The notes below the pieces were generated by a model, which saw only the letters and a program-made list of their open reading frames with translations, was not told the DNA's origin and did no database searches. Shown here piece by piece: positions 1 through 10,040 of a stretch of DNA of 51,264 nucleotides. The DNA is from Acidimicrobiia bacterium. GTDB taxonomy: Bacteria > Actinomycetota > Acidimicrobiia > Spongiisociales > ZC4RG35. Position 1 is the first letter of the stretch. Each line of letters begins with the position of its first letter. Location: the NCBI GenBank assembly GCA_009377435.1, contig WHUC01000003.1, forward strand, positions 1 to 51,264. Direction: 5' to 3'. The translations under genes and the position numbers were made by a program.

Positions 1-85
1 GCAGGTGTATCTCGGGGCGTTTCGAGGGCATGGCAAGCACCACCAGGACGGCTATGGCGGGGACGAGGACGAGTGCGGTCAACAT
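1..85 (-). CDS. nuoM: NADH-quinone oxidoreductase subunit M, N-terminal fragment (runs off the window)
   Basis: Minus-strand translation from 85 is MLTALVLVPAIAVLVVLAMPSKRPEIHL, hydrophobic, immediately downstream of nuoL. Confidence 0.65.
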   Translation of the reverse strand, partial: MLTALVLVPAIAVLVVLAMPSKRPEIHL

Positions 86-134
86 CACGGGAACACCGCT
101 CCATCGATCCGACGACCAGCCACATAGTGCACCA

Positions 135-2033
135 CTAGAACCACACCCCGATCACGAGCCAGGCGACCACCGCCACCGTCCCGATCAGGAAGAGGGCGGC
201 GTAGTTGCGGACGAACCCGGATTGGAGGGGTTGGATGGCACCACCGATCCGCCTCACCAGGGCCGCCACACCGGTGGCAGCCCCGTCGATGACGCGGGTG
301 TCGAAGGTGAACGCCGCGACCTCGGTGGCCCGCTTGCCCGGCGCCACCAGGAGCGCACCGTAGAGATCATCGATGTTGTAGGCGTTCTCCCATTGGGTCC
401 ACAGCCCGCCGAGCTGATCCTGGAATCTCGCCCAGGACTCGGTGGGTCGGCGGTAGACGAGGTATCCGGAGGCCACACCGATGACAGCGGCAAGAAGGGA
501 GAGTCCGGCAAGGATGAGGAATGAAGTCCAACCCTCCGGGGGGTGGATCTGGGAGATACCCTCGAAGGCCGGCGCCAGGAAATGCTCGAGTGTGAAACGG
601 AATGGGGTATTCACCAACCCCCCGACGAGAGACAGGACGGCGAGCACCAGCAAGGGGACGGTCATCGACCGGGGCGACTCGTGGGGGTGGACACCGTCCT
701 CCCAGCGGGACTCTCCGAGGAACACCATCACCCACTGACGGGTCATGTAAAAGGCGGTGAGGAGGGCGGCTATCAGCCCGACCAACCAGAGGGCGTATCC
801 GTATCCGCCCATCCCGAATGCCGAGGCGAGGATCTCGTCCTTGGACCAGAACCCGGCGAGGGGAACAATGCCGGAAATGGCCAGGGTCCCGATCAGCATG
901 GTCAGCGCCGTCACCGGCATGGCACGGAAGAGGCCACCGAGCTTCCTCATGTCCTGTTCGTCATCCATGGCGTGGATCACCGACCCCGAGCCGAGGAAGA
1001 GGAGGCCCTTGAAGAAGGCATGGGTCATGAGATGGAACATGGCCGCCGTGTACGCCCCGATGCCCACGGCGATGAACATGTAACCGAGTTGGGAGATCGT
1101 CGAGTAGGCGAGGACCTTCTTGATGTCGTTCTGGGCGATGGCGATGCTCGCGGCCCAAATCGCGGTGAGGGCACCCACCGTGGCCACGACCATCCCCGCC
1201 GTCGGAGCGAGGGTGTAGATGGGCGCGGAGCGGGCGATGACATAAACCCCGGCTGTCACCATCGTGGCGGCGTGGATCAGCGCCGACACCGGGGTGGGGC
1301 CCTCCATGGCATCGGGGAGCCAGACGTAGAGGGGGATCTGGGCCGACTTCCCGGCGGCGCCAACCAGGAACAGCAACCCGACGGCCGTGGCCGTCCCCGT
1401 GGAGAGGACATCACCGGCCCGATCGAGGACACCGGTGTAGGAGAGTGTCCCAAAGGAGGCGAACACCACCATCAGCCCGACCATGAAACCGACATCGCCG
1501 ATCCGGTTGACGATGAAGGCCTTCTTCCCGGCGGCGGCGGCGGAGGGCCGGGTGTACCAGAACGACACGAGCAGATAGGAGCACAGACCGACCAGCTCCC
1601 AACCGAGGAACAACATGGCGAAGTTCCCGGCGAGCACCAGGGTGAGCATCGAAGCCGCAAAGAGGTTGAGGTCGACAAAGAAGCGGTGGAATCTCTCGTC
1701 GCCGTGCATGTAGCCGACCGAGTACAGGTGGATCAGCGTTCCCACGCCGGTGACGATGAGGGTCATCAGTGCCGAGAGGGAATCCCATTGGATCTCCAGA
1801 TTTGCCCCGAGCGACGGCATCCACTCCCACAGCATGATGTGGGTGGCTTGCTCTCCCCCCTGGATGAACGGGACGGCGGCGATGGCGGCAACTGCGAAGG
1901 CAGCACCGATCAGGGCGGTCGCCACGTACCCGGCCATGGGCTCACCGAGACGCCGACCCCCAAAATGGAGACCGACCGCCCCGGCCAGGGGCAGCGCTAT
2001 GACCAGCCACACCGAATCGATGATTGCGTTCAA
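135..2033 (-). CDS. nuoL: NADH-quinone oxidoreductase subunit L
   Basis: 632-aa polytopic protein with NuoL motifs ([41 protein letters not shown]). Confidence 0.97.
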   Translation of the reverse strand: MNAIIDSVWLVIALPLAGAVGLHFGGRRLGEPMAGYVATALIGAAFAVAAIAAVPFIQGGEQATHIMLWEWMPSLGANLEIQWDSLSALMTLIVTGVGTLIHLYSVGYMHGDERFHRFFVDLNLFAASMLTLVLAGNFAMLFLGWELVGLCSYLLVSFWYTRPSAAAAGKKAFIVNRIGDVGFMVGLMVVFASFGTLSYTGVLDRAGDVLSTGTATAVGLLFLVGAAGKSAQIPLYVWLPDAMEGPTPVSALIHAATMVTAGVYVIARSAPIYTLAPTAGMVVATVGALTAIWAASIAIAQNDIKKVLAYSTISQLGYMFIAVGIGAYTAAMFHLMTHAFFKGLLFLGSGSVIHAMDDEQDMRKLGGLFRAMPVTALTMLIGTLAISGIVPLAGFWSKDEILASAFGMGGYGYALWLVGLIAALLTAFYMTRQWVMVFLGESRWEDGVHPHESPRSMTVPLLVLAVLSLVGGLVNTPFRFTLEHFLAPAFEGISQIHPPEGWTSFLILAGLSLLAAVIGVASGYLVYRRPTESWARFQDQLGGLWTQWENAYNIDDLYGALLVAPGKRATEVAAFTFDTRVIDGAATGVAALVRRIGGAIQPLQSGFVRNYAALFLIGTVAVVAWLVIGVWF

Positions 2034-2335
2034 CCGCTCAGCTCGGCAAGCTCGTCAACGGAGGCGGTGGCCCGGTTTCGGAACACCGAGACGAGGATGG
2101 CAAGCCCGACCACGACCTCGGCGGCGGCGACGACGAGGACGAAAAAGACCGAGACCTGACCGTCGAGCGTCCCCAGTTCGCGTCCTGCGGAGATGAGGGT
2201 GAGGTTGACGGCGTTGAGCATCAGCTCGACACACATGAACATGACCAGGGCGTTGCGACGGATGAGGATGCCGAGGGCACCGATGGCGAAGAGGATGGCG
2301 GCGAGACCCATGTACCAGCCGGCAGTGACGATCAC
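2030..2335 (-). CDS. nuoK: NADH-quinone oxidoreductase subunit K
   Basis: 101 aa, [17 protein letters not shown] motif; overlaps nuoL by 4 nt. Confidence 0.95.
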   Translation of the reverse strand: MIVTAGWYMGLAAILFAIGALGILIRRNALVMFMCVELMLNAVNLTLISAGRELGTLDGQVSVFFVLVVAAAEVVVGLAILVSVFRNRATASVDELAELSG

Positions 2336-2886
2336 GACGTCACCTCGGGGTCGATGGGCAGATCGACGGGCTTTCCTCTACGGGAGGCGAGGGCGATCGC
2401 CCCCGCCGACCCGATCGTGAGCAGCAATGCGGTGGCCTCGAAGGCCAACACCCAGTCGGAGAAGAGAACCCGGGCGAGGGCGACGGTGGTCCCGTTCGTA
2501 GCCTGGGGGATCCTCTCGCCGGTGGCGGCGATCACCCAACTGAACCGACCGCTGAAGGCGACGGCGAATGCGGTGGCGACTATCCCGAGCACACCGAGGA
2601 TCACCAGTTGTCGTTGCCGGGGGAGCCTCTCGTTCTGGTCATCGGCCCGATCCACCCCGATCAGCATGATGACGAACAGAAAGAGGGTCATTACCGCCCC
2701 GGCGTAGACCACGACGTGGATGGCGGCGATGAAATGGGCGAGCTGGGCGACATAGAGGACCCCGAGGGCCAACATCGACCCGAGAAGACCCATGGCCCCG
2801 TAGACGGGGTTTCGGGCGAGAACGACGGTCACGCCCCCGGCGAGGGCGGGGAGCGCCATGAGCCCAAAGATGATCACCTCCGCCAT
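2332..2886 (-). CDS. nuoJ: NADH-quinone oxidoreductase subunit J
   Basis: Start trimmed to [36 protein letters not shown] motif; between nuoK and nuoI. Confidence 0.93.
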   Translation of the reverse strand: MAEVIIFGLMALPALAGGVTVVLARNPVYGAMGLLGSMLALGVLYVAQLAHFIAAIHVVVYAGAVMTLFLFVIMLIGVDRADDQNERLPRQRQLVILGVLGIVATAFAVAFSGRFSWVIAATGERIPQATNGTTVALARVLFSDWVLAFEATALLLTIGSAGAIALASRRGKPVDLPIDPEVTS

Positions 2887-3515
2887 CAGGAGTCCCTCGT
2901 CTCCTGGTCGGGTTCGGGATCCCACGACGCCGGGCCCGGGGTCCCCTGCCATGTCTGGACGCCCTCGTAGGAGGCATTGCCGGCGGGGGCTGTGGCCTTC
3001 AGCCAACCGTCGGCGGTGAGAAGCTCCTTCATGTCGGCCAGCGGATCATCGGGGAACATGTGGGGCACGTTCCCGTCGGTATCCATGAGAAGCTCTTCCC
3101 GGGTGTAGATGGCATCGCCGCGGTTGGTGGTCGAGAACTCGAAGAGCTGGGTCATGGTGATGGCCTCGGTGGGGCAGGCCTCGACACAGAGCCCGCAGAA
3201 GATGCAGCGGAGCATGTTGATCTCGTAGACGAATCCGAACCGCTCCCCCGGGCTGTTGGGGTTCTCGGGGTCGTTGTCCTTGCCCCTGACGTAGATGCAG
3301 CGGGCCGGACACGCCCCGGCGCACAACTCGCAGCCGATGCACTTCTCCATGCCGTCGGGATAGCGGTTGAGCACGTGACGGCCATGGAACCGCTGCGGCT
3401 TCTCCCGCATCTCCTTGGGGTAACGGGTAGTGAGCATCTCCTTACCGGTGACGGTCTCGATCAGAACCGACCCGGTCGCCCTGAGCCCCTTGAGGAGTTC
3501 GGTCAGCACACCCAT
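2886..3515 (-). CDS. nuoI: NADH-quinone oxidoreductase subunit I (2x[4Fe-4S])
   Basis: Motifs CIGCELCAGACPARCIYV and CIFCGLCVEACPTEAI. Confidence 0.96.
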   Translation of the reverse strand: MGVLTELLKGLRATGSVLIETVTGKEMLTTRYPKEMREKPQRFHGRHVLNRYPDGMEKCIGCELCAGACPARCIYVRGKDNDPENPNSPGERFGFVYEINMLRCIFCGLCVEACPTEAITMTQLFEFSTTNRGDAIYTREELLMDTDGNVPHMFPDDPLADMKELLTADGWLKATAPAGNASYEGVQTWQGTPGPASWDPEPDQETRDS

Positions 3516-3530
3516 GTCAGCACTCTCATC

Positions 3531-4616
3531 TCAACTCCAGGGCAGTCCGAATCGGCGGTATCCGAGCACGACTGCGGTCAGCATCAGCCAGCCCAGCGCC
3601 CCGGGGATGAGACGTTTCCATCCCAGGGCCATCAACTGGTCGTAGCGGAGCCGGGGGAGGGTGGCCCGGATCCAGAAGAATATGAAGACCAGCACGTACG
3701 TCTTGATCATGAACCACACGAAGGGGAGCAGCGCCGACAGCCACACGGGGAGCACACCGTCCCAGGTCGGGCCGTTCCACCCACCGAGGAACAGGGTGGC
3801 GGTGAGGGCAGACATGGAGAAGATGTTGATGTACTCGGCGAGAAAGAACATGGCGAAACGCATCCCCGAGTACTCGGTGAAATAGCCCCCGACAAGCTCC
3901 TGTTCCGCCTCTACGAGGTCAAATGGCGCCCGGTTGGTCTCGGCGATCGCGGCGATGAAGAAGATGACGAAGGCAACTATCTGGGGAATGAGGTTCCAGC
4001 GGGGGATGATCCCGGCCCATGTGCCCGACTGACGCTCCACCAGCTCGGCGAGCGAGAGCGTGCCCCCGGGCGCGTCGGCCGCCTGGGTGGCCGAGAACAG
4101 CACGACGGCGACCATGGCGAGACCCATGGCTGCCTCGTAGGAAATGGCCTGAGCGGTCGCCCGCACCCCACCGAGCAGTGGGTACTTGGACCCCGAAGAC
4201 CAGCCGGCGATCACGACCGCGTACACCGCCATCGAGGACATGGCCAGGACGATGAGGAGTCCAACGTCTACATCCATCCCCTGGAGGGGAATGACCCGAT
4301 CACCGATGGTGATGGGACGACCAAACGGGATATTGAGGAAGATGAGGAACGCCGGAATCACGGCGAGGAAGGGAGCAAGCAGGAACATCCCCACCTCGGA
4401 CCGGGCCGGGATGATCGACTCCTTGAAGAACAGCTTGAGACCGTCGGCAACGGTCTGAAGCATCCCGAATGGCCCGGCACGCTCCGGTCCGATCCGGTTC
4501 TGGAAGTCGGCGACGACCTTGCGCTCGGCCCAGACGTTGATAATGGTGACCAACAGGAGCAGGGCGAACACGACGACGACGCGGAGGACGACGATGAGAA
4601 AGTCGATCCAGTCCAT
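3531..4616 (-). CDS. nuoH: NADH-quinone oxidoreductase subunit H
   Basis: Start trimmed to MDWIDFLIVVLRVVVVF; ERKVVADFQNRIGPERAGPFG and ETNRAPFDLVEAEQELVGGYFTEYSGMRF motifs. Confidence 0.95.
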   Translation of the reverse strand: MDWIDFLIVVLRVVVVFALLLLVTIINVWAERKVVADFQNRIGPERAGPFGMLQTVADGLKLFFKESIIPARSEVGMFLLAPFLAVIPAFLIFLNIPFGRPITIGDRVIPLQGMDVDVGLLIVLAMSSMAVYAVVIAGWSSGSKYPLLGGVRATAQAISYEAAMGLAMVAVVLFSATQAADAPGGTLSLAELVERQSGTWAGIIPRWNLIPQIVAFVIFFIAAIAETNRAPFDLVEAEQELVGGYFTEYSGMRFAMFFLAEYINIFSMSALTATLFLGGWNGPTWDGVLPVWLSALLPFVWFMIKTYVLVFIFFWIRATLPRLRYDQLMALGWKRLIPGALGWLMLTAVVLGYRRFGLPWS

Positions 4617-4672
4617 CAGCGGCGCAGGCTGGTCATAGGAACGTGGGACAGGTGGTGCAGACGGGTCTCCCC

Positions 4673-4835
4673 GGAGGCTGGTGTGGAATGCCGTCGTGCA
4701 GATCGGCGGCCAGACGCGTCGCTCGCCAGGACGCAGGACGAAGACGCACCCGGTGCGGTGCTTCGAGGACGAGGACGCCGCGAGCGGCGATGGCTGGGCG
4801 TCGAGATGTGTGACATGCGTTTCACACCGGCCTCC
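4673..4835. repeat. Palindromic element, family 1 copy 1 (imperfect 19-bp terminal inverted repeats)
   Basis: Left end GGAGGCTGGTGTGGAATGC, right end (reverse complement) GGAGGCCGGTGTGAAACGC, 16/19 identical; 57-bp internal segment 4733-4789 recurs exactly at 21529-21585. Confidence 0.75.
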
Positions 4836-4924
4836 GTCGGACGTGACGGAGATTAGGGAGCCGCAACAAGGCCAACAAACCGTTGGAGACCCCGAGACAT
4901 CCCACCGCATATAGCATTCGAGAC

Positions 4925-6004
4925 ATGGCATCGGTGACGTTCCACGACGTGGCGTTCCGACGGGGGGAGGTGGACGTGCTCACCGGCATCGATCTGGCGA
5001 TCGACGATGGTGAGATCGTGGTCGTGGTGGGCCCGTCGGGGTCGGGGAAGTCGACCATCCTGCGACTGATCGCCGGTCTGGAGGCGCCCACATCGGGGGT
5101 TGTCGTCGTCGGTGACCAGCCGACCGGCACGCGGACAACGCCGGGTGTCGCCATGGTCGCCGAACAGCCCGGTCTCTATGAGCATCTCGACGTCGGGGGC
5201 AATCTGAGCTTTCCCCTCCTCATTCGGGGTGATGCCCGGGATGAGGCACAAACAGCCGCCCGTACCCAGGCCGACGAGTTGCAGATCCGTTCCCTCGTCG
5301 ACAGGACACCGGGGAAGTTGTCCGCGGGCCAACGGGATCTGGTGGCCACGGGCCGGGCGCTCATCCGTCCCGAGATCGAGGTCCTGCTTCTCGACGAACT
5401 CCTCGCCCGGGCGGATCTCCACCTCCGGGTGCGGGTTCGGGACATCATCCGTGATCTACATCTGAGGAGAGGACCCACGGTGGTATTGGCAACCAACGAT
5501 CCCGCCGAGGCGATGGCGCTGGCGGACCGCGTCGCCGTGCTGAGCGACGGCGCCCTCAGACAGTTCGACCCCCCGATGACGGTCTATCATGATCCGGTCT
5601 CGTTGGATGTGGCCGACATCATCTCGTCGTATCCGATCAATCGACTCAAGGGTGTTCTCCGCAGCGGGGACCCGGGATGGGTCATCATCGGTGAGAACCG
5701 ACTACTGCTCCCCCGACGGCTGGGTGACGAGCACGATGGCAAACCGCTGGTCGTCGGGATCCGCCCCGAGGATCTCTCGCTCACGGACTCGGCGACGGGA
5801 CCGTCCCTGGAGGGACGTGCCGTCTCCGAGGCCGTGTTGGGTCGGAAGACCGAGATCCACTTCGAACTGGAGCCACCCGACGGTGATGGCCATGTCGCCG
5901 TGGTTGCGGGCAACCCGGAGATCCCCGGTGTGATACGGCTCGCCGTGGCCCGGCTCCTACTGTTCACCCCCGATGGTGCCCGCTGGCATCCGGCGAACCC
6001 ATGA
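4925..6004 (+). CDS. ABC transporter ATP-binding protein (MalK/UgpC-like with C-terminal TOBE-like region)
   Basis: Walker A GPSGSGKST, signature LSAGQ, Walker B VLLLDE; start trimmed to MASVTFHDVAFRRGEV. Confidence 0.88.
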   Translation: MASVTFHDVAFRRGEVDVLTGIDLAIDDGEIVVVVGPSGSGKSTILRLIAGLEAPTSGVVVVGDQPTGTRTTPGVAMVAEQPGLYEHLDVGGNLSFPLLIRGDARDEAQTAARTQADELQIRSLVDRTPGKLSAGQRDLVATGRALIRPEIEVLLLDELLARADLHLRVRVRDIIRDLHLRRGPTVVLATNDPAEAMALADRVAVLSDGALRQFDPPMTVYHDPVSLDVADIISSYPINRLKGVLRSGDPGWVIIGENRLLLPRRLGDEHDGKPLVVGIRPEDLSLTDSATGPSLEGRAVSEAVLGRKTEIHFELEPPDGDGHVAVVAGNPEIPGVIRLAVARLLLFTPDGARWHPANP

Positions 6005-6010
6005 CGCGCC

Positions 6011-6036
6011 GAGGGGACCGGAAGACCGGTCCCCTC
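6011..6036. terminator. Putative bidirectional terminator
   Basis: Perfect 11-bp stem GAGGGGACCGG/CCGGTCCCCTC with AAGA loop between convergent genes. Confidence 0.7.
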
Positions 6037-6059
6037 GACATCTGATTTGGTCAGATGGT

Positions 6060-6233
6060 TCAGCCGGCGGCCGTAGTCGGCGCGATCGCCGTCGTCGGCG
6101 CGATCGCCGTCGTCGGCGCAGCCGTGTCGGCCGGCCCGGCCGGCGCTGTGTCTGTGGTGCCCCCGCCGTCGGATGTGCAGGCGCCCAGGGCGAATACCGA
6201 TATGATTCCTAGTGCGAGCAGTTTCTTCTTCAT
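6060..6233 (-). CDS. Small (57 aa) lipoprotein, Ala/Pro/Thr-rich
   Basis: Not in supplied ORF list; minus strand MKKKLLALGIISVFALGACTSDGGGTTDTAPAGPADTAAPTTAIAPTTAIAPTTAAG*; signal peptide and lipobox LGAC. Confidence 0.7.
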   Translation of the reverse strand: MKKKLLALGIISVFALGACTSDGGGTTDTAPAGPADTAAPTTAIAPTTAIAPTTAAG

Positions 6234-6327
6234 GGGAATCCTCCTTGCTTAGTAGATCCCATACGTTTGTAAATGCCCCGTGCGGGCACTCCAGAAGGAG
6301 CTTATACCGGTCCCCGTACTATGAGAA

Positions 6328-8721
6328 TCAATCAGGCTCACCAACGGCGGTGACCCGCACCACGGGGTCATCGCCGAGCGGACCGACACCAGGTTGGTTG
6401 AAGGGAACGTAGACCACCCCGCGATGAAGGGAAGGGTCGACCTGGACGGGCAACTCGGCCTCACCACGCTTGGTGACAAGCCGCACCGCCGACCCCGTGC
6501 GCGCCCCCAGCCGACGGGCGTCGTCGGGATGGAGGTGGGCAAAACCTCCGGGTGCCAGCCGGTGCAACGACGGCCCCTTCCGCATCATCACCCCATCGTC
6601 GTAGAGCTTGCGTGCGCTGTGGAGAACGAGTTCGGCGCCAACCGTGGGCTGGGTGGTCATCTCGGGTCGGTAGACGGGAACATCGGCGCCGGGGGCGGGG
6701 ACGACCACCCCGTCGCGCTCCTCCCAATCAAGTGCATCCCAGGATGCCTCCGCATAGGCGGGGACCCGGGCCATCATGGCGTCGTTGATCTCCTGCTCGG
6801 ACGTCCATCCGAGATCCGATCCCAGCGCGGTGGCGATATCGGCGATGATCGACCAGTCGGAGCGCGACTGACCCGACCCCGGGGCGATCCTGTTCACCTT
6901 CTGGACCCGACCCTCGATGTTGGTAACCGTCCCCTCCTTCTCGCTGAATCCGAGAGCGGGGAGGATGACATCGGCATGGGCGGTCGAGTCGTTGTGGAAC
7001 ATGTCGATGGCCACGACGAACTCGGCGCCGGACAGACCGGACGTCGCCAACGAGCCGTCGGGTACGTCGCGCACCGGGTCCGCCCCCACCAACAGCAGAC
7101 CTCGGATATCCCCACTGGCGAGCCCTCCGAGTATCTGCCTCGTGTCCCGTCCCGTTTCGGTGGCGGCGATCCGTCCGGGCTCGAGATCGGGGGCGACACC
7201 CATGTCGAGGGCGCCGAAAACGTTGGCCCGACGGGCGAGCGGCAGGACCCGCGAATCCTCGAGTTCGAGAATCCAACTGGCCACGGCCTCGGCCATGGTC
7301 GGACCCTCGGTGTACCCGGTGCGACCGACGAACGCCACGACCGGACTCGCTTCGAGGAGAGCGTTCACATCATCGCGGTCTCCCCCGCGGAGTTGGGTGA
7401 GGAGGTCGCTGCCCGACCCCGGGCGATAGGTGATCTTCAGGTCCGCCCGGTCGTCGAGACCAGTGGCGCGGGGATGGATGACGATCAGGTTCGCTCCCAG
7501 CTCCTGGACCGCATGGCGGACACGGAGATAGAGCGTGGGGTGCTCCTCTTTCAGGTCGGGTCCCCACACGATGATCGTCCCGGCGGTGTCGACATCGGAG
7601 ATACGGGCCCGCCGATCGATCCCGGTGAGGAGTCGGGTGCCCAGGGCGTCGTCCATGCGACAGTCGATGTTCTTGGTCCCGAGAACGTCCCGGGCGAAAA
7701 CGGAGAGGGCATAGGCGTCTTCGTTGGTGCCGTGGGCACCACCGAGAACGGCCAGGGCATCGCCTCCATGGGCCTCCCTTATGGCACCAAAGCGCTGTGC
7801 GATGATCGAGGTGGCCTCTCCCCAGGAGACCTCCTCGTAGGTCCCGCCCTCCTGGCGGGCCAATGGGTTGGTGAGACGATCCTCGGAGTTGAGATATTCG
7901 AAGCCGAAACGGCACTTGTCGGACAACCAGCCCCGGTTGGTGGCGTCGACATCGACCCCGAGGAACCGGAGTACCTGATTCTGGGACGCCTCGATGCTGA
8001 TGCGGTCACCGGCCGTGCAATGGGGGCAGGTTGATTCGACTGCCTTGAGATCCCAGGGGCGAGCCCGGAAACGGTACGGAGTGGCGGTGAGGGCGCCGAC
8101 CGGACAAATCTGGACGGTGTTGCCCGAGAAGTAGCTGCTGAAGGGCTGGTTGGGAAAGATCGAGATCTGGGTTCCGTAACCACGCTCCTTGAACTCGATG
8201 AGCGGGTCACCGGGGACCTCGTCGGCGAATCGGGTGCAGCGGGCACAGAGGATGCACCGCTCCCGGTCCAGCAGCACCAGATCGGAGATGGGTATGGGCT
8301 TCTCGAAATGACGCTTCTCCTCGACGAACCGGGTCTCTCCGGGACCGTACGACATCGTCTGGTCCTGGAGTGGGCACTCACCGCCCCGGTCGCAGACCGG
8401 GCAATCGAGCGGGTGATTGATGAGCAGATACTCGAGGATGGCCTCCTGGGCCTTCTTCACCCTGTCGTTCTTGGTGTCGACCACCATGCCGTCACTGATC
8501 GGGTTGGTGCAGGCGGTGACCATCATGCTGCCCCCCGGGGTTTCGATGTCCACGAGACACATCCGGCACATGCCCACCTCTTTCAGACGGGGATGCCAAC
8601 AGAACCGGGGTATGTAGGTGCCGTTGTCCTCTGCCGTCTTGATGAGGAGCTCGCCCTCGGGGGCGCGCACCTCCTTGCCGTCGATGGTGACCAGAACCCC
8701 CTCGGTCTCGCGGGCGGTCAA
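6328..8721 (-). CDS. nuoG: NADH-quinone oxidoreductase subunit G
   Basis: 2Fe-2S and 4Fe-4S motifs (CWHPRLKEVGMCRMC, CPVCDRGGECPLQDQ, CILCARCTRFADEV) plus molybdopterin-type domain; start uncertain (TTG at 8721 overlapping nuoF stop). Confidence 0.93.
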   Translation of the reverse strand: MTARETEGVLVTIDGKEVRAPEGELLIKTAEDNGTYIPRFCWHPRLKEVGMCRMCLVDIETPGGSMMVTACTNPISDGMVVDTKNDRVKKAQEAILEYLLINHPLDCPVCDRGGECPLQDQTMSYGPGETRFVEEKRHFEKPIPISDLVLLDRERCILCARCTRFADEVPGDPLIEFKERGYGTQISIFPNQPFSSYFSGNTVQICPVGALTATPYRFRARPWDLKAVESTCPHCTAGDRISIEASQNQVLRFLGVDVDATNRGWLSDKCRFGFEYLNSEDRLTNPLARQEGGTYEEVSWGEATSIIAQRFGAIREAHGGDALAVLGGAHGTNEDAYALSVFARDVLGTKNIDCRMDDALGTRLLTGIDRRARISDVDTAGTIIVWGPDLKEEHPTLYLRVRHAVQELGANLIVIHPRATGLDDRADLKITYRPGSGSDLLTQLRGGDRDDVNALLEASPVVAFVGRTGYTEGPTMAEAVASWILELEDSRVLPLARRANVFGALDMGVAPDLEPGRIAATETGRDTRQILGGLASGDIRGLLLVGADPVRDVPDGSLATSGLSGAEFVVAIDMFHNDSTAHADVILPALGFSEKEGTVTNIEGRVQKVNRIAPGSGQSRSDWSIIADIATALGSDLGWTSEQEINDAMMARVPAYAEASWDALDWEERDGVVVPAPGADVPVYRPEMTTQPTVGAELVLHSARKLYDDGVMMRKGPSLHRLAPGGFAHLHPDDARRLGARTGSAVRLVTKRGEAELPVQVDPSLHRGVVYVPFNQPGVGPLGDDPVVRVTAVGEPD

Positions 8722-10040
8722 GCCACGACCTCCTCCTCCTCGACACGCCCGAAGGGACATCCGCCGCCCTCGATATGGGCGACGACCTCATCACCGAAGT
8801 GGTCCCTGAGGGAGATGATCGGCGATACCGCCGAAGGCCCGAGGGCACAAATCGTGGTCATCTTGGGCGGCCATTCGAGTCCGATCGATATACCGTCGGA
8901 GACGTCGAGGATGACATCGAAGTCCACGGGTCGGCCCTGGCCGTTCTCGATGCGGGTGAGCATCATCTCCAGCCAGGGAGCGCCCTCCCGACAGGGGGTG
9001 CACTCGCCACACGACTCGTGGGCGAAGAAACGGACGAGCCGTAGGGCGGCCCGAACCACACAGGTCGTCTCATCCATCACCACCACGGCCCCGGACCCGA
9101 TCATGGAACCGGCGTCGGCGGTGGCCTGTTTGGTCAGCGGCATGTCGAGGTGCAGGGAGGGGACAAACCAGGGGGCCGAGGCGCCGCCGGGGATCCAGGT
9201 CTTCAACTCGTTCCCATCGCGGATGCCCCCGGCGACGTCGTAGATGATCTCCCGCCAGGTCAGACCGTGGGGCAACTCGTAGTTGCCCGGTTCGTTGACA
9301 TGACCGGAGAGAGAAAGCAGAAAGGTGCCGGTGTCCTCGGGATGGGCGATGCCCTTGAAGTCCTCGGCCCCCATGGCCAGGACGTGGGGGACGTTGCAGA
9401 TCGTCTCCACGTTGTTGACGATGGTTGGCTTCATGTAGAGCCCCTTGGCGGCGGGGAAGTAGGGCGGCTTGAGGCGAGGTTCGCCACGCAAACCCTCCAG
9501 TGAGTTGATCATGGCGGTCTCCTCCCCGCATATGTAGGCGCCCCCGCCGAGATGGACCGTGACCTCGAGATCGAAGTCGGTGCCGAATATCCCCTCACCG
9601 AGGTAGCCGGCGGCGTACGCCTCGTCGACGGCCTGTTGGACCCGACGCGCCGGTTTGGGGTACTCGCCGCGAATGTAGATGAAGGCGTGGTTGGCCTCGT
9701 TGGCCCACGAGGTGATGATCAAGCCCTCGATGAGCTGATGGGGATCCCGTTCGAGGAGCTGGCGATCCTTGAAGGTACCCGGCTCCGACTCGTCGGCGTT
9801 GACCACCACATAGGCGGGGCGGTCCGGGGCGAGGAAGCTCCATTTGAGCCCGGCCGAGAAGGCAGCCCCGCCTCTGCCGAGGAGGTTGGCACTCTTCACC
9901 GTCTCCACGATCTCGTCCCGGGTCATGTCGAGACTCCGACGTGCCATCTCGTAGCCGCCGGTCTCCTGATAGCGGTCCAGCGTGTGGGAATCGGTCGGGT
10001 GATCGACCATCCGTCGGGTGACGACGAGCGGTCTGCTCAT
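8718..10040 (-). CDS. nuoF: NADH-quinone oxidoreductase subunit F
   Basis: GRGGAAFSAGLKW, NADESEPGTFKDR, CGECTPCREG motifs; start at MSRPLVVTRR. Confidence 0.95.
   Translation of the reverse strand: MSRPLVVTRRMVDHPTDSHTLDRYQETGGYEMARRSLDMTRDEIVETVKSANLLGRGGAAFSAGLKWSFLAPDRPAYVVVNADESEPGTFKDRQLLERDPHQLIEGLIITSWANEANHAFIYIRGEYPKPARRVQQAVDEAYAAGYLGEGIFGTDFDLEVTVHLGGGAYICGEETAMINSLEGLRGEPRLKPPYFPAAKGLYMKPTIVNNVETICNVPHVLAMGAEDFKGIAHPEDTGTFLLSLSGHVNEPGNYELPHGLTWREIIYDVAGGIRDGNELKTWIPGGASAPWFVPSLHLDMPLTKQATADAGSMIGSGAVVVMDETTCVVRAALRLVRFFAHESCGECTPCREGAPWLEMMLTRIENGQGRPVDFDVILDVSDGISIGLEWPPKMTTICALGPSAVSPIISLRDHFGDEVVAHIEGGGCPFGRVEEEEVVA

Noticed and set aside
543-2159. 538-aa plus-strand ORF
   Set aside because: Antisense to nuoL
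3060-4856. 598-aa plus-strand ORF
   Set aside because: Antisense to nuoI/nuoH, no recognisable domain
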